Shown piece by piece: positions 1-12,866 of a DNA stretch of 64,000 bases. Source of the DNA: Phorcus lineatus (taxonomy: Eukaryota > Mollusca > Gastropoda > Trochida > Trochidae). The stretch is from assembly GCA_921293015.1 (NCBI GenBank), contig OV121091.1:33092839-33156838 (forward strand), given 5' to 3'. Position 1 is the stretch's first letter. Every line of letters starts with the position of its first letter. The notes under the pieces are model-generated. The model had not been told where the DNA came from, made no database searches, and worked only from the letters and a program-made list of their open reading frames with translations. A program made the position numbers and the translations under genes.

Positions 1-480
1 CAACAGTATTTAACTTATTTCTTTAAGATATCTTTATGTATTTACAGTTGTGATGAATTCCCTTTTTATGAACCATCTGGGGCCATGAACCCAAAAGTCC
101 GCCCCTTCTAAACACCACAACTGTAAGTTTTATCTAAGTTGACATCTGGTCCCCAGGTGTCTGCATAACTTTCCAGAATATTGAGTTGTATTTTAATCCA
201 GAAATAGCATCCGATACTAAAATAGCATCCGATACTAAAATATCATCATTCGCAAACATCATTAGTAATATTTCAAGCATAGGGGGGAATAACTGAACAC
301 CATATTTTCCATTTGAAATTATATCATTTGATAATTCATTGATGAAAAAGGAAAATAGGATCGGGCTTTATATGCATCCCTGCTTCAAACCAACAGGACA
401 GTCGAAGTAATTTGCACATTGTTTATTGTTCAGTTTAACACATGCTTTTACTGATTTATCTATACATTTTCAACATTTTC
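1..480 (-). mobile_element. LINE (L2/CR1-like) reverse-transcriptase relic
   Basis: The minus strand reads as a degraded non-LTR reverse transcriptase. In order it shows CPVGLKQGC, SPILFSFFINEL, the catalytic-box remnant FANDDILVSDA (in place of FADDxxL) and a later KLTVVVFRRGGLL segment, the usual order for palm motifs of L2/CR1-type LINEs. One in-frame stop lies between the QGC and SPILF motifs and another after the catalytic box. An 18-bp tandem duplication repeats LVSDAI in frame. The second catalytic Asp is preceded by Asn instead of Asp, so the copy is dead. It continues past the left window edge. Confidence 0.75.
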
Positions 481-1662
481 CAATAAAGTCCTGTATTTAT
501 TAAACTAACCCACAAAATTCAACAAATACAACATATCATTTTTCGTTTCTTTGATAAGCACTTCTGTATTAGGGCATTAAGAGTGAATAAACGAATCGTA
601 TTACAAAGGCTGCACTTCAACAATGTGGCTCTGAACAATTGAGCCATCCCCCTGCAGATCAGATCTGGTCCCAAGCGACTTGCTTACTATGCGATGATGA
701 TGAACTCAAGGCAGCTACTGACGAGTGACTGAGGGGCCAATAAAAAGACTTCTACCGCAAGAGCAAAGAGCATAGGATAAGTCCAGGGAGATTGTATCTA
801 AAAATAAAATCTATATCACAACCATTGGTTTTATATCCATTTCTATGAACTTATTGACTTCCCCTCGTCATATGGCTAGCAAGGTCACGCAAAGGACTTT
901 GAGATGTTTAGCCACGTTATAAACATATCATAACTTGAGTCACAGTCAACAATCAGATATAAGTGAAATATACGTTTCTTCTTATCTTGGAAGATGACAT
1001 CGCAACTGTTCAACTGACAATCACTCGTAAGAGTAGTCACACTCGCCTGGAAACACTGTGAACACAAATGTAATATCCACATACATCAATTATGTAATAA
1101 ATGTATTTTAATAGCACACGGGGTATATGATTACATGTAAATTAAAAAGGCCATAGGGTTAATTCCTTAAAAATCGTTAACAAAATCATATTAGTTGTAG
1201 TTCGGAATGAAAATATGTAATACGTTTTCATTGTTTTCCATATACAAAAGTATTCAAGAAATTCAGTATGACAAGAGTAATGTTACAGCAAAAGGATGCG
1301 AAAAACTGGACGATATTTTCTAAAACATCTACAACTTGAAATAGTGTATTGTTTCTGAATGGCATAATCAAATTATGATTAAAAGTCGAACGACTTCAGT
1401 TTGGAGAAAAGGGCTAGCGTTAAGTTTAGCTTCATTTCTTTAAAGTAATAACATCGAAAGGGGAAAAACGGACAAAATCAACTATTTAAACTAGCGATTT
1501 TGCGATTATCTGATTTTCGACCAGATATCGTGTAGGGGCAGGCTTTCCTTATTCTTTCTATATAAGGTGGAAGCTTAGAATTCCTCGAAATACTTTAATT
1601 ACATGAAATACATTATACAATACAATAAATAAATAAATAGCTGCATCGAACCAGTTTTTAGA
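481..1662. other. Intergenic, nothing recognised
   Basis: AT-rich sequence without an ORF resembling a known protein and without clear splice-bounded exons. I see no repeats beyond short homopolymers. Confidence 0.5.
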
Positions 1663-1815
1663 CTCCTACGTAGGAGATACTAAGTCCTACGTAGGAGATA
1701 CTAAGTCCTACGTAGGAGATACTATCGCCTACCTTGAAGATACTAAGTCCTACATGTACGTAAGACGTAGAAACTATCTCTCACGTCGGAAATACTATCT
1801 CCTACGTCAGAAAAT
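1663..1815. repeat. 21-bp palindromic tandem repeat
   Basis: About three clean units of 21 bp followed by decayed ones. Each unit is built on the self-complementary core CTCCTACGTAGGAG with the spacer ATACTAAG. Later units drift (CGCCTACCTTGAAG, CTCCTACGTCAG). Every unit can fold on itself, so the array is a string of small hairpins about 1 kb upstream of the first coding exon of the next gene. Confidence 0.85.
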
Positions 1816-2804
1816 AGATGTTCTTTTCATCGTGACACTAATACGCCTCCATAGTAAAGTGACATGATAACAAGTTTTCAGAACAGACATTGCGTTTTCG
1901 CATGTATTAAAGCAGTTGGCACGAATTTAATTAGTAAGTTGAGAACTGTAGGTGGCTTTAAAACATGAAATGAACCCATTGTTGTGATTTTTTTACTGGT
2001 TTTATAAACGTCAGATTTGAGTGTTTCTGTGTTTTAAGGAATGCATTTATAAGAGGTACTTCATTTCAACATGTAACTTTTTTCCTTGCTTGCTTAGAAA
2101 AGTATGAAACTTCCTTGTCAGTTCATGTTTACATTAGAAAATGATGACAACTTTATTTTCAGTTTATATTTACAGTTTATATGTAGAGGTGAAAAAATTA
2201 CCTCATGTCTTGTTTCCACAGAATTAAATCCAATCCAAACTCCCCCTACTCCGAAAGTGTAACACAAGTATGTGTCCTATACTTGTTTCTCTGAAAGGTT
2301 TATGACTCATCATGAATTATTATAATAATAAAGAAGTTGTTACCCAAATGTTACTCTAAATACTTGTGAAGAATATATTCTCTTGGTTTCAGTGTGCCTC
2401 TTTATAAATCCATGTCATGAACACACCAATTCACCAACAGTTCTGATAAAGATACCAATTTTAATAGACACGCACATCACAAGAGTCTTTATCGACAGTT
2501 GGGGCATCTCTCTACCTCTGACAAGAATTCTGCCTTGTTACATGCTACAAATGTATCATTTTGTTCATTTTGAAAGGCTTCGATCTTCAATAAAATGCAA
2601 CATGTCTCTTGACTATGTGTTCAATTACGCATTGAAATCATATCGGAACAAAAGGGTATTTCCTTAATTTTTCCCGTCGTCACAGTCGTTCTGATAGTAA
2701 CAAAAGAACTCAGTAACCTTTAATCAGTGAAACGTTTTAAATAGAGAGCAGCAATAAGACTCTGTCTTATCAAACAGCTGTCAGTAGTTGACTTCAGGGT
2801 CGAC
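1816..2804. other. Upstream flank of the six-cysteine gene
   Basis: AT-rich with no protein-like ORF. It presumably holds the promoter and 5' UTR of the gene whose first coding exon starts at 2805. I see no unambiguous TATA box or initiator that would fix the transcription start. Confidence 0.4.
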
Positions 2805-5800
2805 ATGTTGGTGGTCTATATAAGTTTTGGACTGGTCCTTTCAGTTTTTGGTAAACGAATTTTATATACTACTATGTATTCATGATATAAAAGATTATCA
2901 ATTCTGTTAGACGTCATATTTTATTACATTGCATATTCGTTTTTCTTTATGGTGGTGTGAGATTCAAATATATCTTCATTGTGGAAATGACAAGCTTATA
3001 GTTGAATATGTTGTTGGATATGTTCACAGATTCCACTTAAGAAAAAGCATATATAGAGATGGAGATATGAGTAGAAGCGCTGAAAGCCAAGCATTCATTG
3101 TCAGCCTCAAGTGAAGTATGATATTGTTCATGAAGAAGATATAATTAATCTGGTAAAACTTTATCTACTCATTTATTTGGACGAATATTTCTATCATAGC
3201 TTATATCATATAATTAACACGTAAGATGATTCTGCAGTTGTCTTCAAATAAGGATGTTTATGAAATATGCATTGTCTCGTTATTGTTATTGTCATATGAA
3301 CTGATAAGGTATAACTAGAACTGTTTAAATGTCAAATTTTGTTGATTTTTTTCCCATGTCCGGAAAAGTTTACCAAATGTGTGTGTAGAATGTTAAGCCA
3401 TTGGTGAAAAATTTATAATAGTTAAATTTTCTGACCATCGGACAAATTGTAGAAAGAGTTATATTAATAAATTCGATGTAAAAACTTGGTATATGATGGT
3501 CAGGAACAACGGATTTAGTTGCCACAAGGTCACGCACATAAATCCCTAAATATCAAGATATAAGGGAGTTAATTCAAAAGCAACTGCAATTAAATATACC
3601 GCTTTATGATATAAGGGAGACAATCCGATTACATCGAAAACATATCAAGTGGGGATAAGGAACACATTTTCAAATGAAATTGCAGTATACAAATGATTAA
3701 TTCTTTCATAAGCGAAATATTTTCATTTGATCAAAAGATTCCCTGTGTTTTTGTCGTAAAAAACACTAATCTACATTTCTATACTGACTTTGTTTAGAAC
3801 GTGTATTTAGGTACGTTTACTGGATGTTTAATACAGTTAATTTGTGAAACAGCTATTTAACTGTTTATAAATAACTGTTTATCAAAGTTTCCGGGGGAAT
3901 TTTGTTTAAAAATACGTGATGGTCCGCTTGACTAATGGTAACGTGTATGATACATCTTTCAGGAGAATTTAATGATGTGCAACCAACTACACCAAACTAC
4001 ACGTTTACAGCTACTAGCAGTATTGGACTGGCCATTTGCTCCAACTACACTGCAGTGGAACAGTGTCCAAACATGTTCCTCATACCATTTGGGTTCGCCG
4101 GTTTAAGTGCATTCGCCAGTAGTAAAGATTCCCCATATGCTATACAGAATGTGCTGTTTGAGAATGACCAAAACTTTACACATGCTTTGTGCAAGTAAGT
4201 AACGTAAATGCACTAATGGGTCATTTTGCAATATCTTTGAAATAGGTATTTCTTGCATCAATAGGAACCGATTTGTGAGTTATTCACTATGAATATTGGT
4301 CTCATAAATGTATATTATCTTTAGGACATTTGAAATTCGTTAATTTCATACTCACGATTTGCAATAAAAAGTACTGGCTGTATTCATTGATTTCTTATCC
4401 GTGATCTCCAATTGAAAGAAGTTCTATTCCTTTCGAACAATTGAAAATGATATCACCTCCTATGTTTTGAAAAAAAAGGAACAGAGGAAAATCTATAGAA
4501 TGTCTGACATATTATTCGCGCTGATATTCAGAAACCATCACTTCCTCTATACAATATTATACCCTTTATAAAGTTTGACATATTTGACTCCAAAAACGTA
4601 CTCTGTGCCCCTAGTATTGTCACCTTAGTGTTCGTGGAACGGAACCGAGGAGACATGATATATATTTTTGGAAACTGCATATTTTGTTTTGTTTTGATTA
4701 ATAAAGATACATTAATATATCCCCTTACATACATGTTTAACAGCGTCAAGGAGAACGAGCCAGGAGGATTGTGCGACCATTCAGTTGTAGAGAACTGCAC
4801 GTCTCGCTTCCCCTTCTTCCTCTGGAACGTCTTCCCCACGCTCTCAAGGATTGGTCAACTTCGTAAAATGATATGTGGAAACAGACAGAGTAAGATTACA
4901 GGAACGTTACAGGAAGGAATAATACTGATTCTAGTTTGCATCACTAAATCTTCTCAAATCTCTGCTAAAAGGTTTACTAGTACATAGATTTTAGAGGACC
5001 TCAATGGATGTTTCCTTACGCCTCACTTCCGGTTTGCTTTTAAAACATTTTCATTTGCTTATCAAATGTCTATACTATTGAGGTGAAGTTCATATTCCTG
5101 TTTAATGCTCGACTCAAAAATAGCCCAGTCAGATAAGAATCGACCCCGTTCTATGAAATATTATTTTAACTATTGCTCCTACTGAGCTGTGAACGGCTCA
5201 TCAGGGTATACCAACGACAGAGATCTCACATGTACGAATATAGTCGATTTATCCCGATAGCCTCAGTAGGTATGTTCGAGTCACCAAATAAAATGACAGA
5301 CAATAGTTCATCCCCTACCGTCTGGGTATGTTTATCTGCAAGACTTCTAAAATGCCCCTGTTGGGTTATATATTAAAGGCTAATCAATTAACTTAAAATT
5401 TCGTATTATTTGCAGTACCCGGATTACAACACTGCTAAAATTGCTATGAATAATCACCTGTAAGCGGTAAGAGGATAGTCATTGATGATGCAGTCAGAGA
5501 ATTATAGGAGCCTATAATGATGATAATCAGGGAATTATATAAGCCTATAGTGATGATGATCGGGGAATTATAGGAGCCTATAATGATGATAATCAGAGAA
5601 TTATAGGAGCCTATAATGGTGATAATCAGGGAATTATAGGAGCCTATAAAGATGATAATCAGAGAATTATAGGAGCCTATTGTGATGATAATCAGTGAAT
5701 TATAGGAGCCTATAATGATGATAATCAGAGAATTATAGGCGCCTATGATGATTATGATGATGATAATCAGAGAATTATAGGAGCGTCTAGTGGTGATAAT

Positions 5801-8800
5801 CAGAGAATTACATGAGCCTCTGGTGATGATAATCAGAAAATTAAAGGAGCTTCTAATGATGATAATCAGAGATTTGTAGAAGCCTCATTGGTAACACTTT
5901 CTTTTCTTCTTTTTACTGTTTGAAGAATACGATGACAAGTGTGTGAGTTCAAAGCTGGATGAAATGATGTCGTGTGTGAACGTCAGTGAGATGGTGTATA
6001 GAGCCGTCAATGACACCCCTGTATCTGGCTACACCGAGCTCATGAAGAACGCCACTTGTATGTAAGTGACATCAATTGAATGCTATGTCTACATCAGTAT
6101 CAATGTGATACTTGTAAGTCAAGCTCTCTCACTTGCTTTCAGAGATTGTGTTTGGTTACCGTCATACGTTTTTGAATGATAAACCCATGATAGCACATAA
6201 CCATATTTTGTCACCATACTCCCTCTCCTTTTCTACAGAGATGAATAGAGACATGTTATTTCTATAAGAACCATCCATCAGCGGCGAGCAGACTCATTAC
6301 TTTATCAACATGTACCATCTATAAAAGAATATCACATAAGTTCCAAAATTATAGATTCTATGTATTGCATTGGTACGGAAATTATCATAATCGACATCAC
6401 TTTTGAAAGCAACTTCTCTAACTCTATTTATAAGTAAAAATCCAGGATTTTCTTCGCATCATTATGTAGGAACATTTTCAATAATTGGTCCATTAACTTG
6501 AATATAAAACGCAAAACAGAGCTACAATGTTTTTAATGCTTTTAGAAAACGAATACACTTGTATTACAGGACCTATGCCCTCGGTCGCGTCTGTGCTCCT
6601 CAAATCCTGAGGGATTGTGGGGCGGAAACAGTGAAGATGTATGTGGAGGTTATTCCCTATTACCCACAGGAGTGTCAGCAAGCGCCGGGTGAGTATGAAC
6701 CCCGATTGACACTAAGGGTGTCCAAAAAAAAAGAAAGGTTTTCAAGATATTAGTTTGCCTATAAGAGTTAATGAAAATGAAAATGACGTACAGTGTCCGT
6801 TCGTATAACGAGCTTGTAATTTCCACGGTCTCTCTTCCACTTTTTCTTCTTTTTTTTTGTCGAAACCATAAAGCCGAATATGAAATTGACTCTCTGCGTG
6901 TTTCTGGAAATTGCATTAAGCTTTCAATTGTGTTAAAATACTAAATGTCCTGACTGAATCGTCTTGCGTGTCCATCCCCAAATGCGAAAAAAATGACAAT
7001 TTTCAGTAAAAATCGAAATTGGTCGTCATATATTTGCAGAAGTAGAAATAAGACGTCATAGTTACATGAATGCAGTAGACCTTTTCCACACTATCAGCTA
7101 CCTATCCTTCTATTTACTTTTGATAATTGTGCAAGAGTGCCTTTATCTTATCTTATTGACGCATGCCGTTTTACAATGTCTGGGTGATAAAAACAAGAAC
7201 AATTTTTAGACCTTCAATGGACTGATTAACATCAAGTACTTCTCGATATAACACCTCTAATAACGTATGACAGATGTGACCCTTCCAAAATGTGTCATAT
7301 CAAATTTCAATACCACAGTTATCTTCTAAATGTACACGCTTATTTCGCAAAGAATAACATTCAATCTATCTAATGAATTAAAAAATTATACCTTTTAATT
7401 CTCAGGATATCAGCAACACTTCAAAATAAGGCATCAATACATTTGCAGTGAGTTCTGAAACCAGTTGAAGTAATACTCTTCCTAAATTTTGATTACCTGT
7501 TAACCATTCTCTCCCAAAAATGGTACTTCCGTCAAAAACTCCCCTATAACTTCTGTCCTAATACAAGCGTTTCTCGGTCTAGAAATCTAGTAGCTTGATT
7601 GGATGCAGTCAACGGTAGTTGCAACCGGTGACGCCGTTTAAAACATTTCTACTCCAAACGCCTCAGAAACTTTGCTTTTGGAAAGCTCAACTTTATTTTA
7701 GTGGTAACTTTGCACATTGAGTCGTCTTTAAAGAACACGTCAGCTTTATATAGTGACTTTGGTAAACTGACGGAGGCCGAGAAGAGTTCGTATTAGAACA
7801 GAGGTTGTATAGGATTTAATGACAGAGCTACCTCTGTAGGGAGAGATTGCCTGTTAACCTGCATCTTCACAACGTCAAGGCCGAAACGAAAAGATTCTAT
7901 CACGATACATTTTCACCTTGCCGTGGGAAGATGGTTAACCTGATGAATCTATTTGAAATCTATTCACCATTACATAATGAAATCTGATCGATTTGAATTT
8001 CATAAGCACTTTTACAGAATGACTGCCAAACAAACGAAATGTTAATCAAGCATAACATCTTTCTTTGAAGAAATGATATAAATCAGATATGTGTCACTGT
8101 CATACAATTGTATTGAAATTTACCAATATGTAATCACGGCCAAATATAAGCATCTAGGAGCTTTTTGGTAAAACCATTGATGAATGGAATATTTTCATTA
8201 ATAAATATGTCTAAATCATTTCAATAACTCTTGTGAGCGGTGGTTATTTTTCTCCAAGGGGTTTATGATACAAGACGTTCAAAGCATGCTTTTAAGTATT
8301 TATTGCAATATTGCAAAAGGTAATTATGTTTCACTCGAATTCAGACATCGCTATGCCGTTAGAAGATGAATTTACTCCCAAGTTAATCACTAGTCATGAA
8401 TGCCAGTTTTGAATATTCCAGATATTGTACTGCCGAAGACGAAGTGTTCAAGCACGGATATAATGTACTCAGCGTTGAACTGCTTCTACAAAACCAGTCG
8501 ATATGCTAGGCTGCTTGGACACCTTTCAATAGACGAGTTGATAGAAACCATTCTCAAATCAGTAATATTTGATAACAACGAGGAGGTTTGCAGGTAATAG
8601 GAACACTATAATTTCAAATCTTATCAATATCACGGAGTGGATACCATTGTTGTTGTAGGTGCTCGTGGTGGCGTTTTCTTAGTTGTCGTTGGTTAATCAA
8701 GAATTTCGTTGGTGGAATTTGGCGCGCGTTTTGGTAATAGTAGTGTCCTTGCAAAATTTAGGATTGCGATCACGATGATATCGGTAACATACATGTAGAA

Positions 8801-11800
8801 TGAATTGATGATGATCATAAATTATTGTTACGTTGTTGGTAGATGTGTAATTGCGTTGATGTTAATGTGTCTTTTGGGAAATTTAAGATCTAGTGACGTC
8901 GTTGTTAGAATTGATCTAGATCTGCAATGCTTGGTTTTGGCGTCTTGATTTTGGACATATGAATTTAAAATTCCACACTTTGGTGTTGCCAATGGTCAAA
9001 CCACTCACCCTTGTTAGGCCATCACCTCGCCCATGCTCACACTACACACCCTGGTTAAGCCTTCACCTCATCCATCCTCACACTACTCACCCTCGTTAAG
9101 CTACCACCTCGCCAATGCTTACACTACACACCCTGGTTAAGCCTTCACCTCATCCATCCTCACACTACTCACCCTCGTTAAGCTACCACCTCGCCAATGC
9201 TCACACTACACACCCTGGTTAAGCCTTCACCTCATCCATCCTCACACTACTCACCCTCGTTAAGCCTTCACCTCATCCATCCTTACACTACTCACCCTCG
9301 TTAAGCCTTCACCTCATCCATCCTCACACTACTCACCCTCGTTAAGCCTTCACCTCATCCATCCTTACACTACTCACCCTCGTTAAGCCTTCACCTCATC
9401 CATCCTTACACTACTCACCCTCGTTAAGCTACCACCTCGCCAATGCTTACACCACTCGCCCCGGTTAAGCCTTCACCTCATCCATGCTTACACGACTCAC
9501 CCTCGTTAAGCTACCACCTCGCCAATGCTCACACCACTCGCCCCGGTTAAGCCATCACCTCATCCATGCTTACACTACTCACCCTCGTTAAGCCTTCACC
9601 TCATCCATCCTTACACTACTCACCCTCGTTAAGCCTTCACCTCATCCATCCTTACACTACTCACCCTCGTTAAGCTACCACCTCGCCAATGCTTACACCA
9701 CTCGCCCCGGTTAAGCCTTCACCTCATCCATGCTTACACGACTCACCCTCGTTAAGCTACCACCTCGCCAATGCTCACACCACTCGCCCCGGTTAAGCCA
9801 TCACCTCATCCATCCTTACACGACTCACCCTCGTTAAGCTACCACCTCATCCATCCTTACACTACTCACCCTCGTTAAGCCTTCACCTCATCCATCCTTA
9901 CACTACTCACCCTCGTTAAGCCTTCACCTCATCCATCCTTACACTACTCACCCTCGTTAAGCCTTCACCTCATCCATGCTTACACTACTCACCCTCGTTA
10001 AGCCTTCACCTCATCCATCCTTACACTACTCACCCTCGTTAAGCCTTCACCTCATCCATCCTTACACTACTCACCCTCGTTAAGCCTTCACCTCATCCAT
10101 CCTTACACTACTCACCCTCGTTAAGCTACCACCTCGCCAATGCTTACACCACTCGCCCCGGTTAAGCCTTCACCTCATCCATGCTTACACGACTCACCCT
10201 CGTTAAGCTACCACCTCGCCAATGCTCACACCACTCGCCCCGGTTAAGCCATCACCTCATCCATGCTTACACTACTCACCCTCGTTAAGCCTTCACCTCA
10301 TCCATCCTTACACTACTCACCCTTGTTAAGCCTTCACCTCATCCATCCATACACTACTCACCCTCGTTAAGCTACCACCTCACCAATGCTCACACCACTC
10401 GCCCCGGTTAAGCCATCACCTCATCCATCCTTACACGACTCACCCTCGTTAAGCCTTCACCTCATCCATCCTTACACTACTCACCCTCGTTAAGCTACCA
10501 CCTCGCCAATGCTCACACTACTCACCCCGGTTAAGCCATCACCTCATCCATGCTTACACTACTCACCCTTGTTAAGCCTTCACCTCATCCATCCTTACAC
10601 TACTCACCCTTGTTAAGCCTTCACCTCATCCATCCATACACTACTCACCCTCGTTAAGCTACCACCTCGCCAATGCTCACACTACTCACCCTCGTTAAGC
10701 CTTCACCTCATCCATCCTTACACTACTCACCCTTGTTAAGCCTTCACCTCATCCATCCATACACTACTCACCCTCGTTAAGCTACCACCTCACCAATGCT
10801 CACACCACTCGCCCCGGTTAAGCCATCACCTCATCCATGCTTACACGACTCCCCCTGGTTAAGCTACAAAGTTAACAAACAAGCTACAAACATTATGGAG
10901 AACTTACCTTGTGCAATGTGATTTAGTGTAATAGCTCTTTGGTTTCCATTTTTGTGATTAGTTGTTATAAAGATAACTCTTTTCATGTTTTGTTGCTTTT
11001 TTCTTGTGATTTGTTAGTTTTGGTGGTTGATGAAATTAGGGTTGTAGAGAGTGTATCCATAAGTAGTTAATTCAAGGCTGAATTTTATTATAGTCCCATA
11101 ATGTGTCCTCGTCGTTATGTTGTCAGTAACCTGGACACCTACAGAGAAGCGCTGACGTGCAGCCTGAAGGTTAGAAGCCAGTGTGTGGATTCAGCCATGA
11201 AAGCCTCAGTACAAGATCCAGACCACGTGATGCAGGGGTTGGTGACCCTCTGTAACAACAGAGGCAGTATGTATTATGTATTATCGTCGCTTTCACTTAT
11301 TGTCTCATTTCAAACGTCTGCATTTTAGAGACGTTTATGGCTACATAATGTTGTTACGTTAACATTTCTGAAACTAGAGAATTGATGTTTAAATTTCACC
11401 AGATATTAAGGTAGAATGCCTCCAAAATCTCACTTCACAGCGAACGATTGAAACACATAATTGACGAAACCTTTGCGGGATTCAAACTGCAAACCTCATA
11501 TTTTTGCAGACTTTGACAGCACCTGTGTACTTGCGGCTACGAGCAACAAATGTACACAACTAAAACGATCCACAATTTACGAACAAACAGTTCTGAAGCA
11601 TCTTTGTGGGTATGATATTTTCATCATTTTTCATTATATCAGTAAACATATTCAAAGAACTTTTTAATAGTAATCGCCGGTTCAAAATGAGGATAACAGC
11701 AGTAAGACATTAAAGTCCTTCCTTATAAAGCGACATTTTATATCGGGAACAGATGAATACTGAAAGGGATACACTTGATTACAAAATAATGCGAGTGTCG

Positions 11801-12202
11801 CCATGACAGAAACGTGATAGATTATACATTATATAAATTATTATACACTTTTAAGTACAACTGTTTTCCTTAAAGAGCTTTTGTATCATGTCCTTAAATA
11901 AGGGGAAATGTATTCAGTAACATGATGTCGTGTGTGTTTTTGATTATAGTAAACATTTTATATGAATATTGTTGATTTTTTTTCTTTCGTTTCCAGGGAT
12001 GTGTCCAACAGAAATCATTGTATTCTCTCGACTGTCAAGCATTGTGGCCACTCCACATCCATCCTGTATGCAAATGTCCTTCGCTCCCAACTCCCCAAGA
12101 TGTGCCTACCAAAGGGACACGCACCTGTTATTGGCTGACTCCGATATATTGATATTAATTTTAAAACATGTTAGAAATAAAATAATAACTTTTGAAAATT
12201 AA
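2805..12202 (+). CDS. Secreted protein with three six-cysteine modules (8 exons, about 409 aa)
   Basis: Family not recognised. Exons read from GT/AG borders: 2805-2850, 3963-4194, 4744-4889, 5926-6061, 6570-6688, 8422-8593, 11094-11266, 11997-12202. Their lengths sum to 1230 nt and every splice phase joins without a stop, giving 409 residues. Exon 1 is a signal peptide (MLVVYISFGLVLSVF, then G). The rest is three modules of six cysteines, each spread over two exons: C1-x(8-11)-C2, C3, then C4-x7-C5 and C6. The x7 spacing is kept in all three (CDHSVVENC, CAPQILRDC, CSLKVRSQC). The third module has one extra Cys (IMCPRRY). The last exon starts a partial fourth unit (MCPTEII). Several N-glycosylation sequons occur (NYT, NCT, NVS, NAT). 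There is no transmembrane segment, so it is probably secreted. The role is unknown; the Toll-like receptor gene lies 3.7 kb downstream on the same strand. Confidence 0.75.
5480..5885. repeat. 33-bp palindrome-containing minisatellite
   Basis: About eleven to twelve imperfect units of 33 bp in the intron just before the exon at 5926. The unit combines GATGATAATCAGAGA with the inverted repeat ATTATAGG-AG-CCTATAAT. Later units lose symmetry (GGAGCGTCTAG, GGAGCTTCTAA). Confidence 0.9.
6689..8421. other. Intron of the six-cysteine gene, nothing recognised
   Basis: AT-rich intron between the exons ending at 6688 and starting at 8422. A search by eye for further CxnC exons with open frame and splice borders found none, and the flanking phases (1 and 1) join directly. 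Confidence 0.5.
9000..10865. repeat. 41-bp minisatellite, about 45 units, with higher-order structure
   Basis: Tandem array inside the 2.5-kb intron between exons at 8593 and 11094. The period is 41 bp, measured from successive TTAAGCC steps. At least two unit types alternate. Type A contains CCTTCACCTCATCCATCC and TACTCACCCTCG; type B contains CTACCACCTCGCCAATGC and CCACTCGCCCCGG. Runs of A, then A-variant and B blocks recur in the same order near 9430-9560, 9690-9800 and 10110-10260, so multi-unit blocks were duplicated. The strand is strongly C-rich, so the complement is a repeated GGGTGAGT-type G-rich strand, unusual in this AT-rich window. Confidence 0.95.
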
Positions 12203-12229
12203 GATGCATTTTTATTCCTTATGTACATA

Positions 12230-12235
12230 AATAAA
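12230..12235 (+). promoter_or_regulatory. Poly(A) signal AATAAA of the six-cysteine gene
   Basis: AATAAA 28 nt after the TAA stop at 12200-12202. It supports 11997-12202 as the last coding exon. Confidence 0.6.
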
Positions 12236-12403
12236 TGCTAATTACCAGAAGCCAATAACTAGATCATTTTAAGAAATAGATTTCATAATGGTTTGAAGGG
12301 TGCTATGTTAACTGGTATAAACACCTTAGTTTGATTTTACTAAGATTGAATTTTCAACTGTGTACACTCCAATGAACAAACGCCTTTTGAAATGTATTTC
12401 GTA

Positions 12404-12866
12404 TAAATTCAGACTTTGAAAGTTAAGGGAACTTTGAATTCCCAATTAATTTGAAAAAAAATATTTAGTGCAAAAACAAGTTACAGAAAATGCAACTATG
12501 TAACTTGATTTGATTACTTACGAAAAGCAGACAAGATTATGAATAGTATAAAATTAATGTTTTGATAAACTGTATGAATGAAGCTTGAAACTCAATTGTG
12601 AATATTTAGTCTTAGCACTTTCAAAAATATATGGAAAGAGAATACAGTGGTGATTTCGTCAATGAACAATGCTACTTAGTTAAAGTAGTCCTGGCCTTTA
12701 CCGGACCTTTCGTCAAATCAGAAGACAGGTGTTTGTGTAAACGAAACATTCGGCTTTTATACTTTGAAAAATTATGATTGGTTTATTGCAATATCTAGCC
12801 ATAACGTTACCTTGTTACGTCCACTCAGAAGAAAGCATATCACTACAATTTCAAAGTCTGAATTTA
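12404..12866. mobile_element. Small inverted-repeat element (MITE-like)
   Basis: A 463-bp segment bounded by an 18-bp perfect terminal inverted repeat, TAAATTCAGACTTTGAAA at the left and its complement at the right. The right end, from GCATATC through CAAAGTCTGAATTTAT, resembles the right end of the two fold-back elements at 45807 and 61796. All three probably belong to one superfamily. No coding capacity. Confidence 0.65.

Noticed and set aside
9000-10865. CRISPR-like array
   Set aside because: Units are contiguous 41-bp tandem copies with no unique spacers, inside a eukaryotic intron.
11094-11266. Splicing exon 6688 directly to 11094
   Set aside because: The phase would be 1 and gives an immediate TAA. 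Including the exon 8422-8593 restores phase and keeps the cysteine order.
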